Source: Sphingobium sp. EP60837
Lineage (GTDB): Bacteria > Pseudomonadota > Alphaproteobacteria > Sphingomonadales > Sphingomonadaceae
DNA length: 64,000 bases
Reading direction: 5' to 3'
Assembly: GCF_001658005.1 (NCBI RefSeq)
Contig: NZ_CP015986.1
Span: 1,178,001 to 1,242,000, forward strand
A program made the translations under genes and the position numbers. Below, piece after piece: positions 8,824-18,970 of the stretch. The first letter of the stretch is position 1, and every line of letters starts with the position of its first letter. The notes below the pieces were generated by a model, which saw only the letters and a program-made list of their open reading frames with translations, was not told where the DNA came from and did not search any database.

Positions 8824-9717
8824 CTATTTGCAGCCGGGCTCCTCTAGCAGGCGGGGGATCAGCGGGAGAAGCTCGCGCGCGAGGAAGCCGATTGGTCCTA
8901 CGGTGCGGGCAAGTTCGCGGCCCGCTCGGCCATGAAGCCAGCTTCCCCACGCCGCCGCCCGCAATGGCTCCGTCCCACGTGCAGCGAGTCCCCCGACGAT
9001 CCCCGCCAGCACATCGCCGGAGCCTCCGGTGGCCAGCCCAACGCAGCCGCCCTCATGCAAAAGGCAGTCGCCGTCCGGACCCGCGATGACGCTGCGCTCG
9101 CCCTTAAGGACCACTATGGCTTGAAAGTCGCTCGCCACGCGGCGGGCGATGGCGGCGGGATCGGCGGCGATGGCCTCCGCGCTTTCGCCGGTAAGGATCG
9201 CCATCTCGCCGTGATGCGGCGTCATGATGATGTGCCCTTCATGTCGGGCTATCAGCGATTGCAGACCCCGTGCGGAGGTCAGCGCGGCGGCGTCAAGAAT
9301 GGTGGTGACATGCGGTTCGGCGGCAGCGAGGATCGCCGTCACCAGTTCGTCTGTCTGCGCGCTGACATTCATGCCGGGACCAAGGACCAGCGCGTCGCAG
9401 CGCGCGAGCAGAGGCGCCAATATTTCGGCAGCACCTGCGGCGATCTCGCCATCCTCCTGCGCGGGCAGCGCGATCATCGCCGCTTCGGGCACCAGCACGC
9501 CGAGCGACATAGCGGCCGACCTGACGGTCGCCATCTGCAGCTTGCCCGCCCCTGCCCGCAGCGCAGCCTCGCCCGTCAGGCGTAATGCTCCGGGCACGAA
9601 CTCCGCGCCGCCCACCACCAGCACGCGGCCGCGGCTATTCTTGTCCGAATCGCTTTCCAGGATCGGGAGCGGGTGCGAGCGCAGCCATTCGATATCGAGC
9701 GGATCGGCGGGGATCAT
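8824..9717 (-). CDS. nnrD: ADP-dependent (S)-NAD(P)H-hydrate dehydratase
   Basis: A 297-residue CARKD-type ribokinase-fold enzyme that repairs hydrated NAD(P)H. Diagnostic stretches are GRVLVVGGA near the N-terminus, GAGKLQMAT, LGPGM, TPHHGEMAIL and the catalytic/nucleotide-binding GGSGDVLAGIVGG. It lacks the N-terminal YjeF epimerase domain often fused to it, so it is the dehydratase alone. Its start codon overlaps the stop of the upstream phosphatase gene (ATGA), indicating translational coupling. Confidence 0.93.
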   Translation of the reverse strand: MIPADPLDIEWLRSHPLPILESDSDKNSRGRVLVVGGAEFVPGALRLTGEAALRAGAGKLQMATVRSAAMSLGVLVPEAAMIALPAQEDGEIAAGAAEILAPLLARCDALVLGPGMNVSAQTDELVTAILAAAEPHVTTILDAAALTSARGLQSLIARHEGHIIMTPHHGEMAILTGESAEAIAADPAAIARRVASDFQAIVVLKGERSVIAGPDGDCLLHEGGCVGLATGGSGDVLAGIVGGLAARGTEPLRAAAWGSWLHGRAGRELARTVGPIGFLARELLPLIPRLLEEPGCK

Positions 9718-10514
9718 CCGCGGGCGCCCGCGATTGCGTCAGGCTCGCGAGTGACAGGTGTCGCCTCTTCTTCCATCGGCGCTGTCACATTGTAGCGCCG
9801 CAGCACCAGCCCGCCATCGCGCCCTTGCGACGGGTCATAGACATAGTCGGTGATCGCGCAGTTGGCGACGTCGCCTGCCCGGTCGATCGCCAATATCTCC
9901 GCCTCGTTCAGCCCCTCTATGATGTAGCGCAGACACAGCACAACGACTTGATGGGTGAAGATCATCACCCGTCGCCCGGCATAGTGCAGCGATATGGTGT
10001 CCATGACCGACCGCAGCCGCAGGATGACGTCGCACCAGCTTTCTCCACCAGGCGGGCGATGATAGAATTTTCCTAGCATCTGGCGAAATTCAAACTGCGC
10101 GGCTTCGAGATTTCGGATGCCTGAAGTCGTCAGGCCGTCCAATATGCCGAACTCCTTTTCGCGCAACCGCTCGTCAAAGCAGATCGGTTCGTCGCTGCGG
10201 GCACCTCCGGCTTCGCGGAAAACCTGCGCCGTCTGGAATGCGCGAAGATAGGGGGAGGAGAGAAGTATTTCCGGGCGATGATCCTCCGCCGCACTGGCGA
10301 ACCAATGACCGAGCGCCTGCGCCTGTTCACGTCCGAGCGCGCTCAGGGGCACATCGGCGTCACGCACGGAAAGGGCGATCCGGTCCGCCTGCGCCTCTGT
10401 CGCAGCATCGCGCGCGACATTCCCCGCGCTTTGGCCATGACGGACGATGATGAGCTGGCTTGGCCAATGGAGGGACGCCACGCGATCTTCTGCCTTTCGG
10501 GTTTGCCGAGGCAT
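9714..10514 (-). CDS. Histidine phosphatase family protein (phosphoglycerate-mutase fold)
   Basis: The catalytic LIIVRHGQSAGN lies near the N-terminus, followed by LSALGREQAQALG, SSPYLRAFQTAQ, DERLREKEFG and PGGESWCDV, the usual order for the RHG phosphatase superfamily. The second catalytic histidine is in MIFTHQVVV. About 266 residues from the ATG used here; a TTG 48 bp upstream, close to the tRNA gene, would add 16 residues. The substrate is unknown. It overlaps nnrD by four bases, so the two products are made together. Confidence 0.85.
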   Translation of the reverse strand: MPRQTRKAEDRVASLHWPSQLIIVRHGQSAGNVARDAATEAQADRIALSVRDADVPLSALGREQAQALGHWFASAAEDHRPEILLSSPYLRAFQTAQVFREAGGARSDEPICFDERLREKEFGILDGLTTSGIRNLEAAQFEFRQMLGKFYHRPPGGESWCDVILRLRSVMDTISLHYAGRRVMIFTHQVVVLCLRYIIEGLNEAEILAIDRAGDVANCAITDYVYDPSQGRDGGLVLRRYNVTAPMEEEATPVTREPDAIAGARG

Positions 10515-10582
10515 GAAGAACGGTCGCGCTGCAGCTTTGATCCAACGGCCAACACCTCGCAATGGGAGGGTGGCGCAGAAAA

Positions 10583-10657
10583 TGGTGACCCCTACGGGAA
10601 TCGAACCCGTGTTTCAGCCGTGAAAGGGCCGCGTCCTAACCGCTAGACGAAGGGGCC
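10583..10657 (-). tRNA. tRNA-Glu (anticodon UUC)
   Basis: Read on the minus strand it starts GGCCCCTTCGTCTAGCGG, has anticodon loop CTTTCAC (anticodon TTC at 10624-10622), the T-arm GGGTTCGATTCCC, and ends AGGGGTCA with an encoded CCA. The acceptor stem GGCCCCT/AGGGGTC pairs fully with a G-T-free fit. It lies about 100 bp downstream of recJ on the same strand. Confidence 0.97.
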
Positions 10658-10697
10658 ACATGCAGAACCGCTTAGGCAGCGCTGCGAAGCGAGGGCG

Positions 10698-10726
10698 GCT
10701 TTAGGGGGGGAGCCTGCAACGGTCAA
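10698..10726 (-). promoter_or_regulatory. Candidate sigma-70 promoter of tRNA-Glu
   Basis: On the minus strand TTGACC is followed after 17 bp by TAAAGC, placing a start about 30 nt before the tRNA 5' end. The -35 is good and the -10 only fair; this is inferred from spacing and position. Confidence 0.45.
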
Positions 10727-10758
10727 CCCCCTTGCGACAGGAAAAACGACCTCATCTC

Positions 10759-12525
10759 TCAATCTGCCCAGGCGGCGTCTTCCAGATGCAGTTCGGCGGC
10801 CGGGCGGCTCCCCCAGTCATCGATCTTGGCCCGGCCTGCGACCCAGAGTCTGCGATCGTGGGGGGCGCCGAGGATTGCCTGGCCAAGGTCAGTTTCAGCT
10901 TGGCGGAAGGCGATGGTCTTGATCGAGCGACCGTCCTCACCCGCCATGATCGCGCGCAAATGGCCGTTGCCGACGACATCGGCCTTGATCACGCGCATGG
11001 GTCCGGCAGCGACGAGCGGCGCGGGCCAGCCAGCTCCATAGGGTCCACCCGCTTCGATTGCGGCGACAAAGTCCGGATTGATGCCCGCGGGGGCCAGCAC
11101 GGCGTCGATGAGCAGCGCCCGGTCATCACGGGCGCGCGCGACTGACGAGGCGAGCCGTTCGTCCAGAAAATCCGCAAAGGCGTCCAGCTTGTCCGCTGCC
11201 ACCGTCAGCCCGGCCGCCATGGCATGGCCACCGCCCGCAACAAGCAAGCCGCTATCCTTCGCCGCCAGTACCGCCGCGCCCAGATCCACGCCTGAGATGG
11301 ATCGGCCAGACCCCTTACCCGTCCCAGCCTCATCAATGGCGATGACGATGGCCGGGCGGCCGGCTTTCTCCTTGATGCGGCCAGCGACGATGCCGATCAC
11401 GCCGGGGTGCCAGCCGGGACCAGCGATTACGGCGACGGCCCGGTTGCCCTGCGCGGCTAGCAACTCCTCCGCCTCAGCCTGGACAGCCGCTTCAATGGCG
11501 CGGCGCTCCTCGTTCAACTGGTCGAGTTCGGCAGCGATGTGCGCGGCTTCCAGCGGGTCTTCGGTCGTAAGCAGGCGCACTCCCAGATCCGCCTTGCCAA
11601 CGCGGCCGCCCGCATTGATGCGTGGGCCAAGTGCAAAGCCCAGGTCGTGGCAGAGCGGCGCGCGGCTGAGGCGGCTGGCGTCGATCAAGGCGGAGAGGCC
11701 GATATTGCGGCGCTTCGCCATGACCTTCAGCCCTTGGGCGACAAAGGCGCGATTGAGGCCCTTCAGCTGCGCAACATCGGCAACGGTGCCGAGCGCCACG
11801 ATGTCGAGCAGTTCCATGAGGGCGGGCTCGGCGCGCTGGCCGAACCAGCCCCGCCTGCGCAGGACGCGGATCAACGCGGCGCCCAGTAGGAAGGCGACCC
11901 CGACGGCCGCAAGATGGCCGTGGGCGGCCGCTTCCTCCACCTCGTCCAGGCGATTGGGATTGACGAGGGCGAAAGCCTCCGGAAGGGCGGCGGCGCATTT
12001 GTGGTGGTCGATGACGACGACATCGACCACCACCGCCTTCGCCATGGCGAGCGCTTCAAAAGCCTGCGCGCCGCAATCAACAGTGACGATCAGGGTCGCC
12101 CCCTCCCCTGCAAGGCGAACCAACGCTTCGCCGGAGGGGCCATAGCCTTCCATCAGCCGATCAGGGATATAGGGCTGCGCTGCAAGGCCAAGGTCACGCA
12201 GCAGGCGGATCAGCAAGGCCGCGCTGGTCGCGCCATCGACATCATAGTCGCCGAAGATGCGGACCTGTTCGCCCTTTTGAACGGCGTCCGCCAAGCGCTC
12301 GGCAGCGTGGTCCATGTCGCGAAACAGGCTGGGGTCCGGCATGAAATGGCGGATCGTGGGATTGCGATGGGCCTCGACAGCCTCGCGCGGACAGCCCCGG
12401 GCCAGAAGCAGTTGGGTTACGAGATCGTCGGGCAGATAGCCCGGTCCACGCGCGTCCGCCCCTGCCCCACGCCAGCGCCACGGTTGTCCAAGGATCGAGC
12501 GGGAAACATTGAGCGCGACAGTCAT
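10759..12525 (-). CDS. recJ: Single-stranded-DNA-specific 5'-3' exonuclease RecJ
   Basis: A 588-residue DHH/DHHA1 phosphoesterase. The metal-binding motifs include DYDVDG at 93-98, TVDCGAQ at 148-154 and DHH at 173-175; the DHHA1 part carries GGGHAMAAGLT, and the C-terminal OB-fold ends the protein. RecJ degrades 5' ends in RecF-pathway recombination, mismatch repair and base excision repair. The ATG is placed directly before MTVALNVSRSILGQ, the usual beginning in related proteins. It is divergent from tamA across a 131-bp gap. Confidence 0.96.
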   Translation of the reverse strand: MTVALNVSRSILGQPWRWRGAGADARGPGYLPDDLVTQLLLARGCPREAVEAHRNPTIRHFMPDPSLFRDMDHAAERLADAVQKGEQVRIFGDYDVDGATSAALLIRLLRDLGLAAQPYIPDRLMEGYGPSGEALVRLAGEGATLIVTVDCGAQAFEALAMAKAVVVDVVVIDHHKCAAALPEAFALVNPNRLDEVEEAAAHGHLAAVGVAFLLGAALIRVLRRRGWFGQRAEPALMELLDIVALGTVADVAQLKGLNRAFVAQGLKVMAKRRNIGLSALIDASRLSRAPLCHDLGFALGPRINAGGRVGKADLGVRLLTTEDPLEAAHIAAELDQLNEERRAIEAAVQAEAEELLAAQGNRAVAVIAGPGWHPGVIGIVAGRIKEKAGRPAIVIAIDEAGTGKGSGRSISGVDLGAAVLAAKDSGLLVAGGGHAMAAGLTVAADKLDAFADFLDERLASSVARARDDRALLIDAVLAPAGINPDFVAAIEAGGPYGAGWPAPLVAAGPMRVIKADVVGNGHLRAIMAGEDGRSIKTIAFRQAETDLGQAILGAPHDRRLWVAGRAKIDDWGSRPAAELHLEDAAWAD

Positions 12526-12656
12526 GTCCGATCCCTAGACGGGTCGAGCGACTGAGGGAAGCGGTTCACCGAGAGGCGCGGAACCCAAGTGCGCTTTTGC
12601 GCGTATTCCTCTTCCGCGCGCGTGCACGGCGGACTGAAAGGGGCGGCGAAGTTTAG

Positions 12657-14759
12657 ATGGGTCCAAGGCAGGCGAACCGCGTCCGGCATGCCTTGGGCGT
12701 CCTAATGATTGCTGCATCCCCCTTGGCGCTTCACGCCCAAACTCCGCCCAGTTCCGCTACGGCCGAGCAGGAGCCGCCGATCCTGCCGGACGAAGAATTT
12801 GAAGCGCGTCTTCCCAAGGCGAGCGAAGCCGACCCCGCCAACCCTTCCGCACCGCTGCCGTCGATCGAAAGCTGGATCGATCAGCAGATGCCGCAGGCCA
12901 GCGGCGCTGCAGAGCTGCCTCCCGCCACCGAACCGGCTGCTGAAGCAGAGCTGGCCCAGCCGCTGCCGCCCCTCGACAGCGTCACTGTCCCAGCGCAAGT
13001 CGCAACCACAGATCCAGACAAGAAGACACCCGTCGTGCGCTATGCCATCGAGATCGACGGGTTCGGCAAGACGGGGCTGGAGGACGAGTTCCGCGACGAG
13101 TCCGCGCTGGTTGATGGAGACGGGCGTGCTGAGACCGCCGCTATGGTGCAGGCGCGCGCGCATGAGGATGAAGCGCTGGCCGTGCGGCTGCTCTATTCAC
13201 AAGGCTATTATGACGCCGCGGCCCTTGCGTCGCTCGATCAGACCGGCGATGGCGGGCTGAAGGCGGTGCTGTCCGTCACGCCGGGGAAGCGGTACAAGAT
13301 CGGAGAGATCGTCGTAAATGCAGGGCGCACCGTACCGCCTAGTCTCATCCGCGACAGCCTATTGCTGAAGACCGGCGATTATATCATCGCAGCCGACGTC
13401 GAGGCCGCCGAGGCGAATGTCGGCGTGAAGTTGCCCGAAAATGGCTATCCTTTCGCCAAGGTGGGCGAGCGCGACATATTGCTCGACCCCGCCACCGTGA
13501 CGGGAGACTATACCCTTCCCGTAGAGGTCGGACCGCGCGGCTCCTTCCGGGGGATCACCACTGCAGGCCCCAAGCTGGCGTTTGGCGCCGATCATGTGAA
13601 GGTCATCAGCCGCTTCAAGCCGGGCGAGCTGTACGACAGCCGCAAGGTGGACGATCTGCGGCGCGCGCTGGTTGCGACAGGTCTATTTTCCAGTGTCACC
13701 GTCGATCCGGTGCGGACGAACGAGCCTGGGCCGGACGGCACCGAATATGTCGATCTGCATGCCGAGCAGGAAGCCGGGCCGCCGCGCACTCTGGCAGGCG
13801 AGGTTGGCTATGGCACCGGCCAAGGCTTCCGGGCCGAAGCGACATGGACGCACCGCAATCTTTTCCCGCCAGAGGGCGCGCTGATCGCCAAGGTGATCGC
13901 GGGCACGCAGGAGCAAGGCGTGTCGGGCACCTTCCGCCGTTCCAATGCGGGCAAACGGGACAAGACGTTCCAGGCAGGCGTGCTGCTCAATCATCAGAAA
14001 TATGATGCCTATGAAGCCTTCACGGCGGGCCTCAACATCAGCTGGGCGCGGCAATCGACGCCGATTTTCCAGAAGCGCTGGACCTATACCTATGGCGCGG
14101 AGATCCTGCTTTCCAACGAAAAGACCACGATCGATCCAGCGACGGGGGAAAGTGAAAGGCTGACCTATTTCATCGGCTCGCTGCCGGTGCAGCTAGGCTA
14201 TGACCGGTCGAACGATCTGCTCAATCCCACCAAGGGTTTTCGCGCCAACCTGCGCGTTTCGCCCGAAGCATCGCTGCAGGGCAATGTGTCGCCCTATGCG
14301 CGCGCGACCTTCGACCTTAGCGGCTATTACCCGCTGTCCGACGCGTTGGTAATCGCGGGCAGGACCCGGCTGGGCACGATCAGCGGCGCGGCCCGCGACC
14401 AGATCGCGCCTTCGCGCCGGGTCTATGCGGGCGGCGGCGGTTCGGTGCGCGGCTTTGGCTATCAGGAATTGGGACCCAAGGACGTCAATGACGATCCCAT
14501 TGGCGGCCGTTCAGTCAATGAATTCGCGGTAGAGGGCCGCTACCGCTTCGGCAATTACGGCGTGGTCGCCTTCGTCGATGCGGGCCAGGTCTATGAAAGT
14601 TCGATCCCGAAATTTTCCGACATCCGTTATGGTGTGGGAGTCGGCGGACGCTTCTACACCGACTTCGGCCCGTTCCGCGCCGACATAGCCATGCCGATTA
14701 ATCGCCAACCTGGGGAATCCAAATTCACCCTCTATATCGGCATCGGGCAGGCATTCTGA
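12657..14759 (+). CDS. tamA: Outer-membrane assembly protein TamA (BamA/Omp85 family)
   Basis: A 700-residue Omp85 protein. It has a signal peptide ending ALHAQ, a Pro/Ala/Glu-rich linker (about 25-120), POTRA-like repeats (about 125-370) and a 16-strand barrel with the Omp85 signatures GGGGSVRGFGYQ and, near the end, YTDFGPFRADIA. It finishes IGIGQAF with the C-terminal phenylalanine. TamA works with TamB in moving outer-membrane proteins and phospholipids across the envelope. The stop codon overlaps the tamB start as TGATG, so the two are translationally coupled. Confidence 0.94.
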   Translation: MGPRQANRVRHALGVLMIAASPLALHAQTPPSSATAEQEPPILPDEEFEARLPKASEADPANPSAPLPSIESWIDQQMPQASGAAELPPATEPAAEAELAQPLPPLDSVTVPAQVATTDPDKKTPVVRYAIEIDGFGKTGLEDEFRDESALVDGDGRAETAAMVQARAHEDEALAVRLLYSQGYYDAAALASLDQTGDGGLKAVLSVTPGKRYKIGEIVVNAGRTVPPSLIRDSLLLKTGDYIIAADVEAAEANVGVKLPENGYPFAKVGERDILLDPATVTGDYTLPVEVGPRGSFRGITTAGPKLAFGADHVKVISRFKPGELYDSRKVDDLRRALVATGLFSSVTVDPVRTNEPGPDGTEYVDLHAEQEAGPPRTLAGEVGYGTGQGFRAEATWTHRNLFPPEGALIAKVIAGTQEQGVSGTFRRSNAGKRDKTFQAGVLLNHQKYDAYEAFTAGLNISWARQSTPIFQKRWTYTYGAEILLSNEKTTIDPATGESERLTYFIGSLPVQLGYDRSNDLLNPTKGFRANLRVSPEASLQGNVSPYARATFDLSGYYPLSDALVIAGRTRLGTISGAARDQIAPSRRVYAGGGGSVRGFGYQELGPKDVNDDPIGGRSVNEFAVEGRYRFGNYGVVAFVDAGQVYESSIPKFSDIRYGVGVGGRFYTDFGPFRADIAMPINRQPGESKFTLYIGIGQAF

Positions 14760-17700
14760 TGGCAGAAGATACGCCTCCCACCGACGACGCCGAAACCATC
14801 GTGATCCGGCAAGGTCGGCCGCTGTGGCAAAGGATCGTGTTGGGCGCGACTGGCCTGATCGTCGCTTTAGTCGTTCTGGCAGCAGGATTACTGCTGTTCC
14901 TGAACACCCAGCCGGGCAAGAAATTCCTGATCCGGCAGATCGCGGCCCTCAAGCTGGAATCGGGCATGGCGATCGAGGTCGGGCGTATCGAAGGTTCGGT
15001 TTACAGCGACATGGTCATCCATGACCTGGTGCTGCGCGATCCAAAGGGGCCTTTTGCAGTCAGTCCGCGCGTTCATGTCGTGTGGAACCCGTTCCGCTAC
15101 CTCAACAATCATATCAGCGTGCGGCTGCTGGAAAGCCCGCTGGTGATTCTGGCCCGCAGTCCACAGTTCAACGTCACAAAGAGCGACCCGAACGCGCCGA
15201 TCCTTCCGGATTTGGACATCGATGTCGGTCGGATGAAGATCGCAAAGTTTGTGCTTGCAAGGCCCGTCATCGGCCAGAAGCGCGAGATCGCAATCGATGG
15301 CGTCACGCATATCGCGGACGGCCGCGCGCAGCTTAGCGCCGACGCGGTCGTCAACAGTGGCGATCGTCTGCAAGCCTGGCTCGACGCGGTGCCGGGCCAG
15401 AACCGCCTTGCGATGAAAGGCACGCTGACGGCTCCTAAAGGCGGCGTGATCGCAAAGATGAGCGGCCTGACCGATGGCATGACCGCCACGCTGGACGGCC
15501 GAGGAACATGGCAGGCGTGGAATGGGCGGATCGTTGCGACATCGCCAAAGGGTCAGCTTGCCGACATCGCGCTGGCGGCGCGGGACGGCAATTTCACGGC
15601 GAAAGGTCCGGTGCGGCCGGGCTTGGTCTTCGCCGGGACCATCGACCGGCTGACAGCGCCAGCACTGAGCATCGACCTTTTCGCGGGACTGAACGAACGA
15701 CGGGTGAACCTGAAGGGATCGCTGCGTTCTACCGCGATAGCTGCGACGGCGCAGGGGCTGATCGATCTGGGTCGGAGCAGGTTCAGCGGTCTCAAGATCG
15801 ACGCCGCGCTGCTAACCCCCGGGGCAATCATGGAAAAGGTGCGCGGCAAGGATGTTCGCGCGTCGGTGATCCTGGACGGGCCGATGGCGACGCCCTTCAT
15901 CGACTATGATCTAAGCGCCGCTCTGCTTGCCTTCGACCAGACCGGCATCGAGGGATTGAAGGCCAAGGGCCGGGCGGTCCTCGACGCCGATCGCATCCGC
16001 ATCCCGGTGAACGCCACCGCGCGACGGGTGACGGGGCTCAATGCTGCGGCGGGCGGATTGCTGCAGAATCTGCGCGTGAAAGGCGATTTCGCTTATGCCG
16101 CAGGCAAGCTTATCAGCGACAATCTGAAGATCGACAGTGATCGGGTGGATGCGACCGCGATCGTGCTCGCTGACCTTGACAATGCGATCTATCGTGGTGC
16201 GCTCAAAGGGCGGGTGAACGACTATAAGATCGACGGCGTAGGTATCGTCAACCTGAGCACGGACGTCGAACTGGTGCCGGGCCCCAAAGGCGGTTGGGGC
16301 TTGTCCGGCAAGTTCGGCGTGCGGACGGCGCGATGGGAGAATGCGTCGGTCCGCGATTTCCTGGGCGGCAATGCGGTCATGTCCGGGCGCATCGGCATGA
16401 CGCCGGAGGGCAAATTCACTCTCGCGGGCCTTAAAGGCGCAGCACCCAATTTCCGCGTCCATTCTGGGACGGGCAGCTATGATACGAATGGCGCGATCAC
16501 GTTCGATGCCGCCGCTTCATCTCGCCAATATGGCCCCTTAGCGCTGAGCGTGCGCGGCACGATGGAACGTCCACGGGCCGTGCTACGCGCGCCGCGTCCC
16601 AATGTGGGCGCGCAACTGTCCAACGTCGTCGCGAAGCTGAATGGCGAAGCGGCTGGTTACCGGCTGGAGGCGACAGGCAGGTCTGCCTATGGCCCCTTCT
16701 TCGCCGATGTGCTGATCCGCACGGCAAAGGGTCCCCTGACCATAGACATAAGGCGAGCGCGCTTCGCTGGCGTGGACATGAATGGCCGCGTGCAGCAGAC
16801 CGCCGCTGGCCCGTTCGCAGGGCAGCTCGCGATGAACGGGTCGGGCATCAACGGGACGGCCCGGCTGTCGGCCGTTGGCAAGGCGCAGGGCGTTGCCGTC
16901 AACGCAACCGCGAGTAATGCCAAATTGCCTGGCGAGGCAGAGGTGGTGATCGGCCGCGCGATCCTGACGGCGAACATGGTGCTGACCGATCAGCCGCGCA
17001 TTACCGCCGATGTGCAGATGGCGAACGCGGCCTATGGCGACTATGTCGTGCGGAAAGCGCGTGGGCGCATCGATTATCAAGGCGGTCGCGGGCGGGCACA
17101 GTTGGTCGCGGATGGATCGACCGGGGTGCCTTTCTCCATCGCGATGAATGCGGCGCTGCGTCCGGCCCTTTATGCGGTGGCGATTGAGGGCAAGGCGAGC
17201 AACATCCCCTTCCGTTTCGCGCAGCCGGCGATCATCCGGATCGAACGGCAGGGTTATAGGCTGGAGCCGGCAACGCTTGTGCTGCCGCAGGGCCGGGTCG
17301 ATCTGGCCGGGCGTTTCGGCGCGCAGACCGCATTGCAGGCGCGGTTCAAGGATTTCGACCTGGCGATCATGAACCTGATGAGCCCCGGCCTTGGCATCAG
17401 CGGCAAGGCGACAGGCGCGCTTGACTTTGCCCAGAGCGGCGGCGCCTTCCCCACCGCGACCACGCGCCTTGCCATCGCCGAATTCCGCCGCTCCAGCCTG
17501 ACAGCCGTGTCGGACCCCGTCTCTATGGCAGTGGAGGGCCGCCTTTCCGGCCGGGGCGGCGACCTGCGGGGCCTCATCCGGCGGGGCAATGCGCCTCTCG
17601 GCCGCTTCATCGCAACGTTTGCGCCGCCGGGTCCGGGAGCAAGCTGGACGCAGCAGCTTCAGTCTGCGCCGCTGGGCGGAGGCATCCGTTATGCAGGGCC

Positions 17701-18970
17701 TGCCGATGTTCTCTTCTCCTTCGCCGGGCTCGCCGACCAGCAGTTGAGCGGTCCCATCGCCGTTGCTGCCGATTTCAGCGGCCGCCTGACTGCGCCGCGG
17801 CTCAACGGGATCGTCCGGGCAAATGCGCTGACTTATGAAAATGAGACGTTCGGGACGCGGCTGACGCAGATGCGGCTCGACGGGCGCTTCACTAATGATC
17901 GGCTGGAGATACGCGATTTCTCGGGCCGGGCGGGTGATGGCACAGTGCAGGCGAGCGGTTCGGTAGGGCTGGCGGCGGACAGCGGCTTTCCCATGAAAAT
18001 CGCAGTGAAGCTGGACCGCGCGCGCATCGCTCGCAGCGAAGCGATCACCAGCGTCGTAAGCGGGACCGTCAATGTCACCAACAGCGCAGCCAATGGCGGG
18101 TTGATAAAAGGCGACCTTTGGTTGCCCGAAACACGATATCGCATCGCGTGGCAGGGAGGGGCCAAGATCCGGCAATTGCAGGGCGTCCGGCGGAAGGGTG
18201 AAGGCACCGACCTGCTCGACCAGCGGCTCGCCTCACGGCAGGCCGCAGCTGCGCCAGCCGACTGGAAACTCGACATACGCGTGCGCGCCGACAATGAAAT
18301 CTACCTGACCGGTATGGGGCTCGATTCTGAATGGAAGACCAACATGCGGGTCACCGGCACCACCACGGCGCCGCGTATCGTTGGCAAGATTGAAGTGATC
18401 CGGGGCCGCTACAGCTTCTCGGGCCATCAGTTCGATTTGGAACAGGGCGTCATCACCTTCAACGGGCCGATGATGAACCCGGTGCTGGCGGTCCGCGCTG
18501 AAACGCGCATCAACACTGTGACAGCCGGTATCGCTGTCGGCGGGACGGCGCAGCGGCCCGACATCAGCTTTATATCGACGCCCACCCTGCCGCAGGATGA
18601 AATCCTGGCGCGCATCCTGTTCGGCGACAATGTCGCGAACCTGTCGGCGACGCAGGCGATCCAGCTCGCGGCGGCTCTCAATGGTCTGCGTGGCGGCGGC
18701 GGCGGGCTCAACCCTATGGGCAAGTTGCAGAATGCCTCCGGCGTCGATCGCATTGGCATCGTGAGCGGGGACGAGGCATCAGGGCGTGGTACGTCGCTGG
18801 CGGTGGGGCAGCATATCTCCAACAATATCTATGTGGAGGTGATTACCGACCCCAAGGGCTTTACCGCAACGCAGCTGGAAATCTCGCTGTCCAAAACGCT
18901 GAGCCTGCTGTCGAAGACAGGCACCAATGCGGGATCGTCGGCGAACCTGCGTTATTCGAAGGATTATTGA
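14759..18970 (+). CDS. tamB: Translocation and assembly module TamB
   Basis: A 1403-residue protein with one N-terminal membrane anchor (about residues 22-45, IVLGATGLIVALVVLAAG), a long beta-rich repetitive body like that of AsmA/VPS13-type lipid-transfer proteins, and the C-terminal DUF490 domain (about 1080-1403). The last includes GKIEVIRGRYSF, DQEILARILFGD-like PQDEILARILFGD and a closing LRYSKDY. It spans the periplasm and pairs with TamA. The start overlaps the tamA stop by one base. The 3' end overlaps seven bases of the convergent GFA gene. Confidence 0.94.
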   Translation: MAEDTPPTDDAETIVIRQGRPLWQRIVLGATGLIVALVVLAAGLLLFLNTQPGKKFLIRQIAALKLESGMAIEVGRIEGSVYSDMVIHDLVLRDPKGPFAVSPRVHVVWNPFRYLNNHISVRLLESPLVILARSPQFNVTKSDPNAPILPDLDIDVGRMKIAKFVLARPVIGQKREIAIDGVTHIADGRAQLSADAVVNSGDRLQAWLDAVPGQNRLAMKGTLTAPKGGVIAKMSGLTDGMTATLDGRGTWQAWNGRIVATSPKGQLADIALAARDGNFTAKGPVRPGLVFAGTIDRLTAPALSIDLFAGLNERRVNLKGSLRSTAIAATAQGLIDLGRSRFSGLKIDAALLTPGAIMEKVRGKDVRASVILDGPMATPFIDYDLSAALLAFDQTGIEGLKAKGRAVLDADRIRIPVNATARRVTGLNAAAGGLLQNLRVKGDFAYAAGKLISDNLKIDSDRVDATAIVLADLDNAIYRGALKGRVNDYKIDGVGIVNLSTDVELVPGPKGGWGLSGKFGVRTARWENASVRDFLGGNAVMSGRIGMTPEGKFTLAGLKGAAPNFRVHSGTGSYDTNGAITFDAAASSRQYGPLALSVRGTMERPRAVLRAPRPNVGAQLSNVVAKLNGEAAGYRLEATGRSAYGPFFADVLIRTAKGPLTIDIRRARFAGVDMNGRVQQTAAGPFAGQLAMNGSGINGTARLSAVGKAQGVAVNATASNAKLPGEAEVVIGRAILTANMVLTDQPRITADVQMANAAYGDYVVRKARGRIDYQGGRGRAQLVADGSTGVPFSIAMNAALRPALYAVAIEGKASNIPFRFAQPAIIRIERQGYRLEPATLVLPQGRVDLAGRFGAQTALQARFKDFDLAIMNLMSPGLGISGKATGALDFAQSGGAFPTATTRLAIAEFRRSSLTAVSDPVSMAVEGRLSGRGGDLRGLIRRGNAPLGRFIATFAPPGPGASWTQQLQSAPLGGGIRYAGPADVLFSFAGLADQQLSGPIAVAADFSGRLTAPRLNGIVRANALTYENETFGTRLTQMRLDGRFTNDRLEIRDFSGRAGDGTVQASGSVGLAADSGFPMKIAVKLDRARIARSEAITSVVSGTVNVTNSAANGGLIKGDLWLPETRYRIAWQGGAKIRQLQGVRRKGEGTDLLDQRLASRQAAAAPADWKLDIRVRADNEIYLTGMGLDSEWKTNMRVTGTTTAPRIVGKIEVIRGRYSFSGHQFDLEQGVITFNGPMMNPVLAVRAETRINTVTAGIAVGGTAQRPDISFISTPTLPQDEILARILFGDNVANLSATQAIQLAAALNGLRGGGGGLNPMGKLQNASGVDRIGIVSGDEASGRGTSLAVGQHISNNIYVEVITDPKGFTATQLEISLSKTLSLLSKTGTNAGSSANLRYSKDY

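Noticed and set aside
16583..18175. 530-codon open frame opposite tamB
   Set aside because: tamB shows continuous family features on the other strand; the antisense product has shadow composition.
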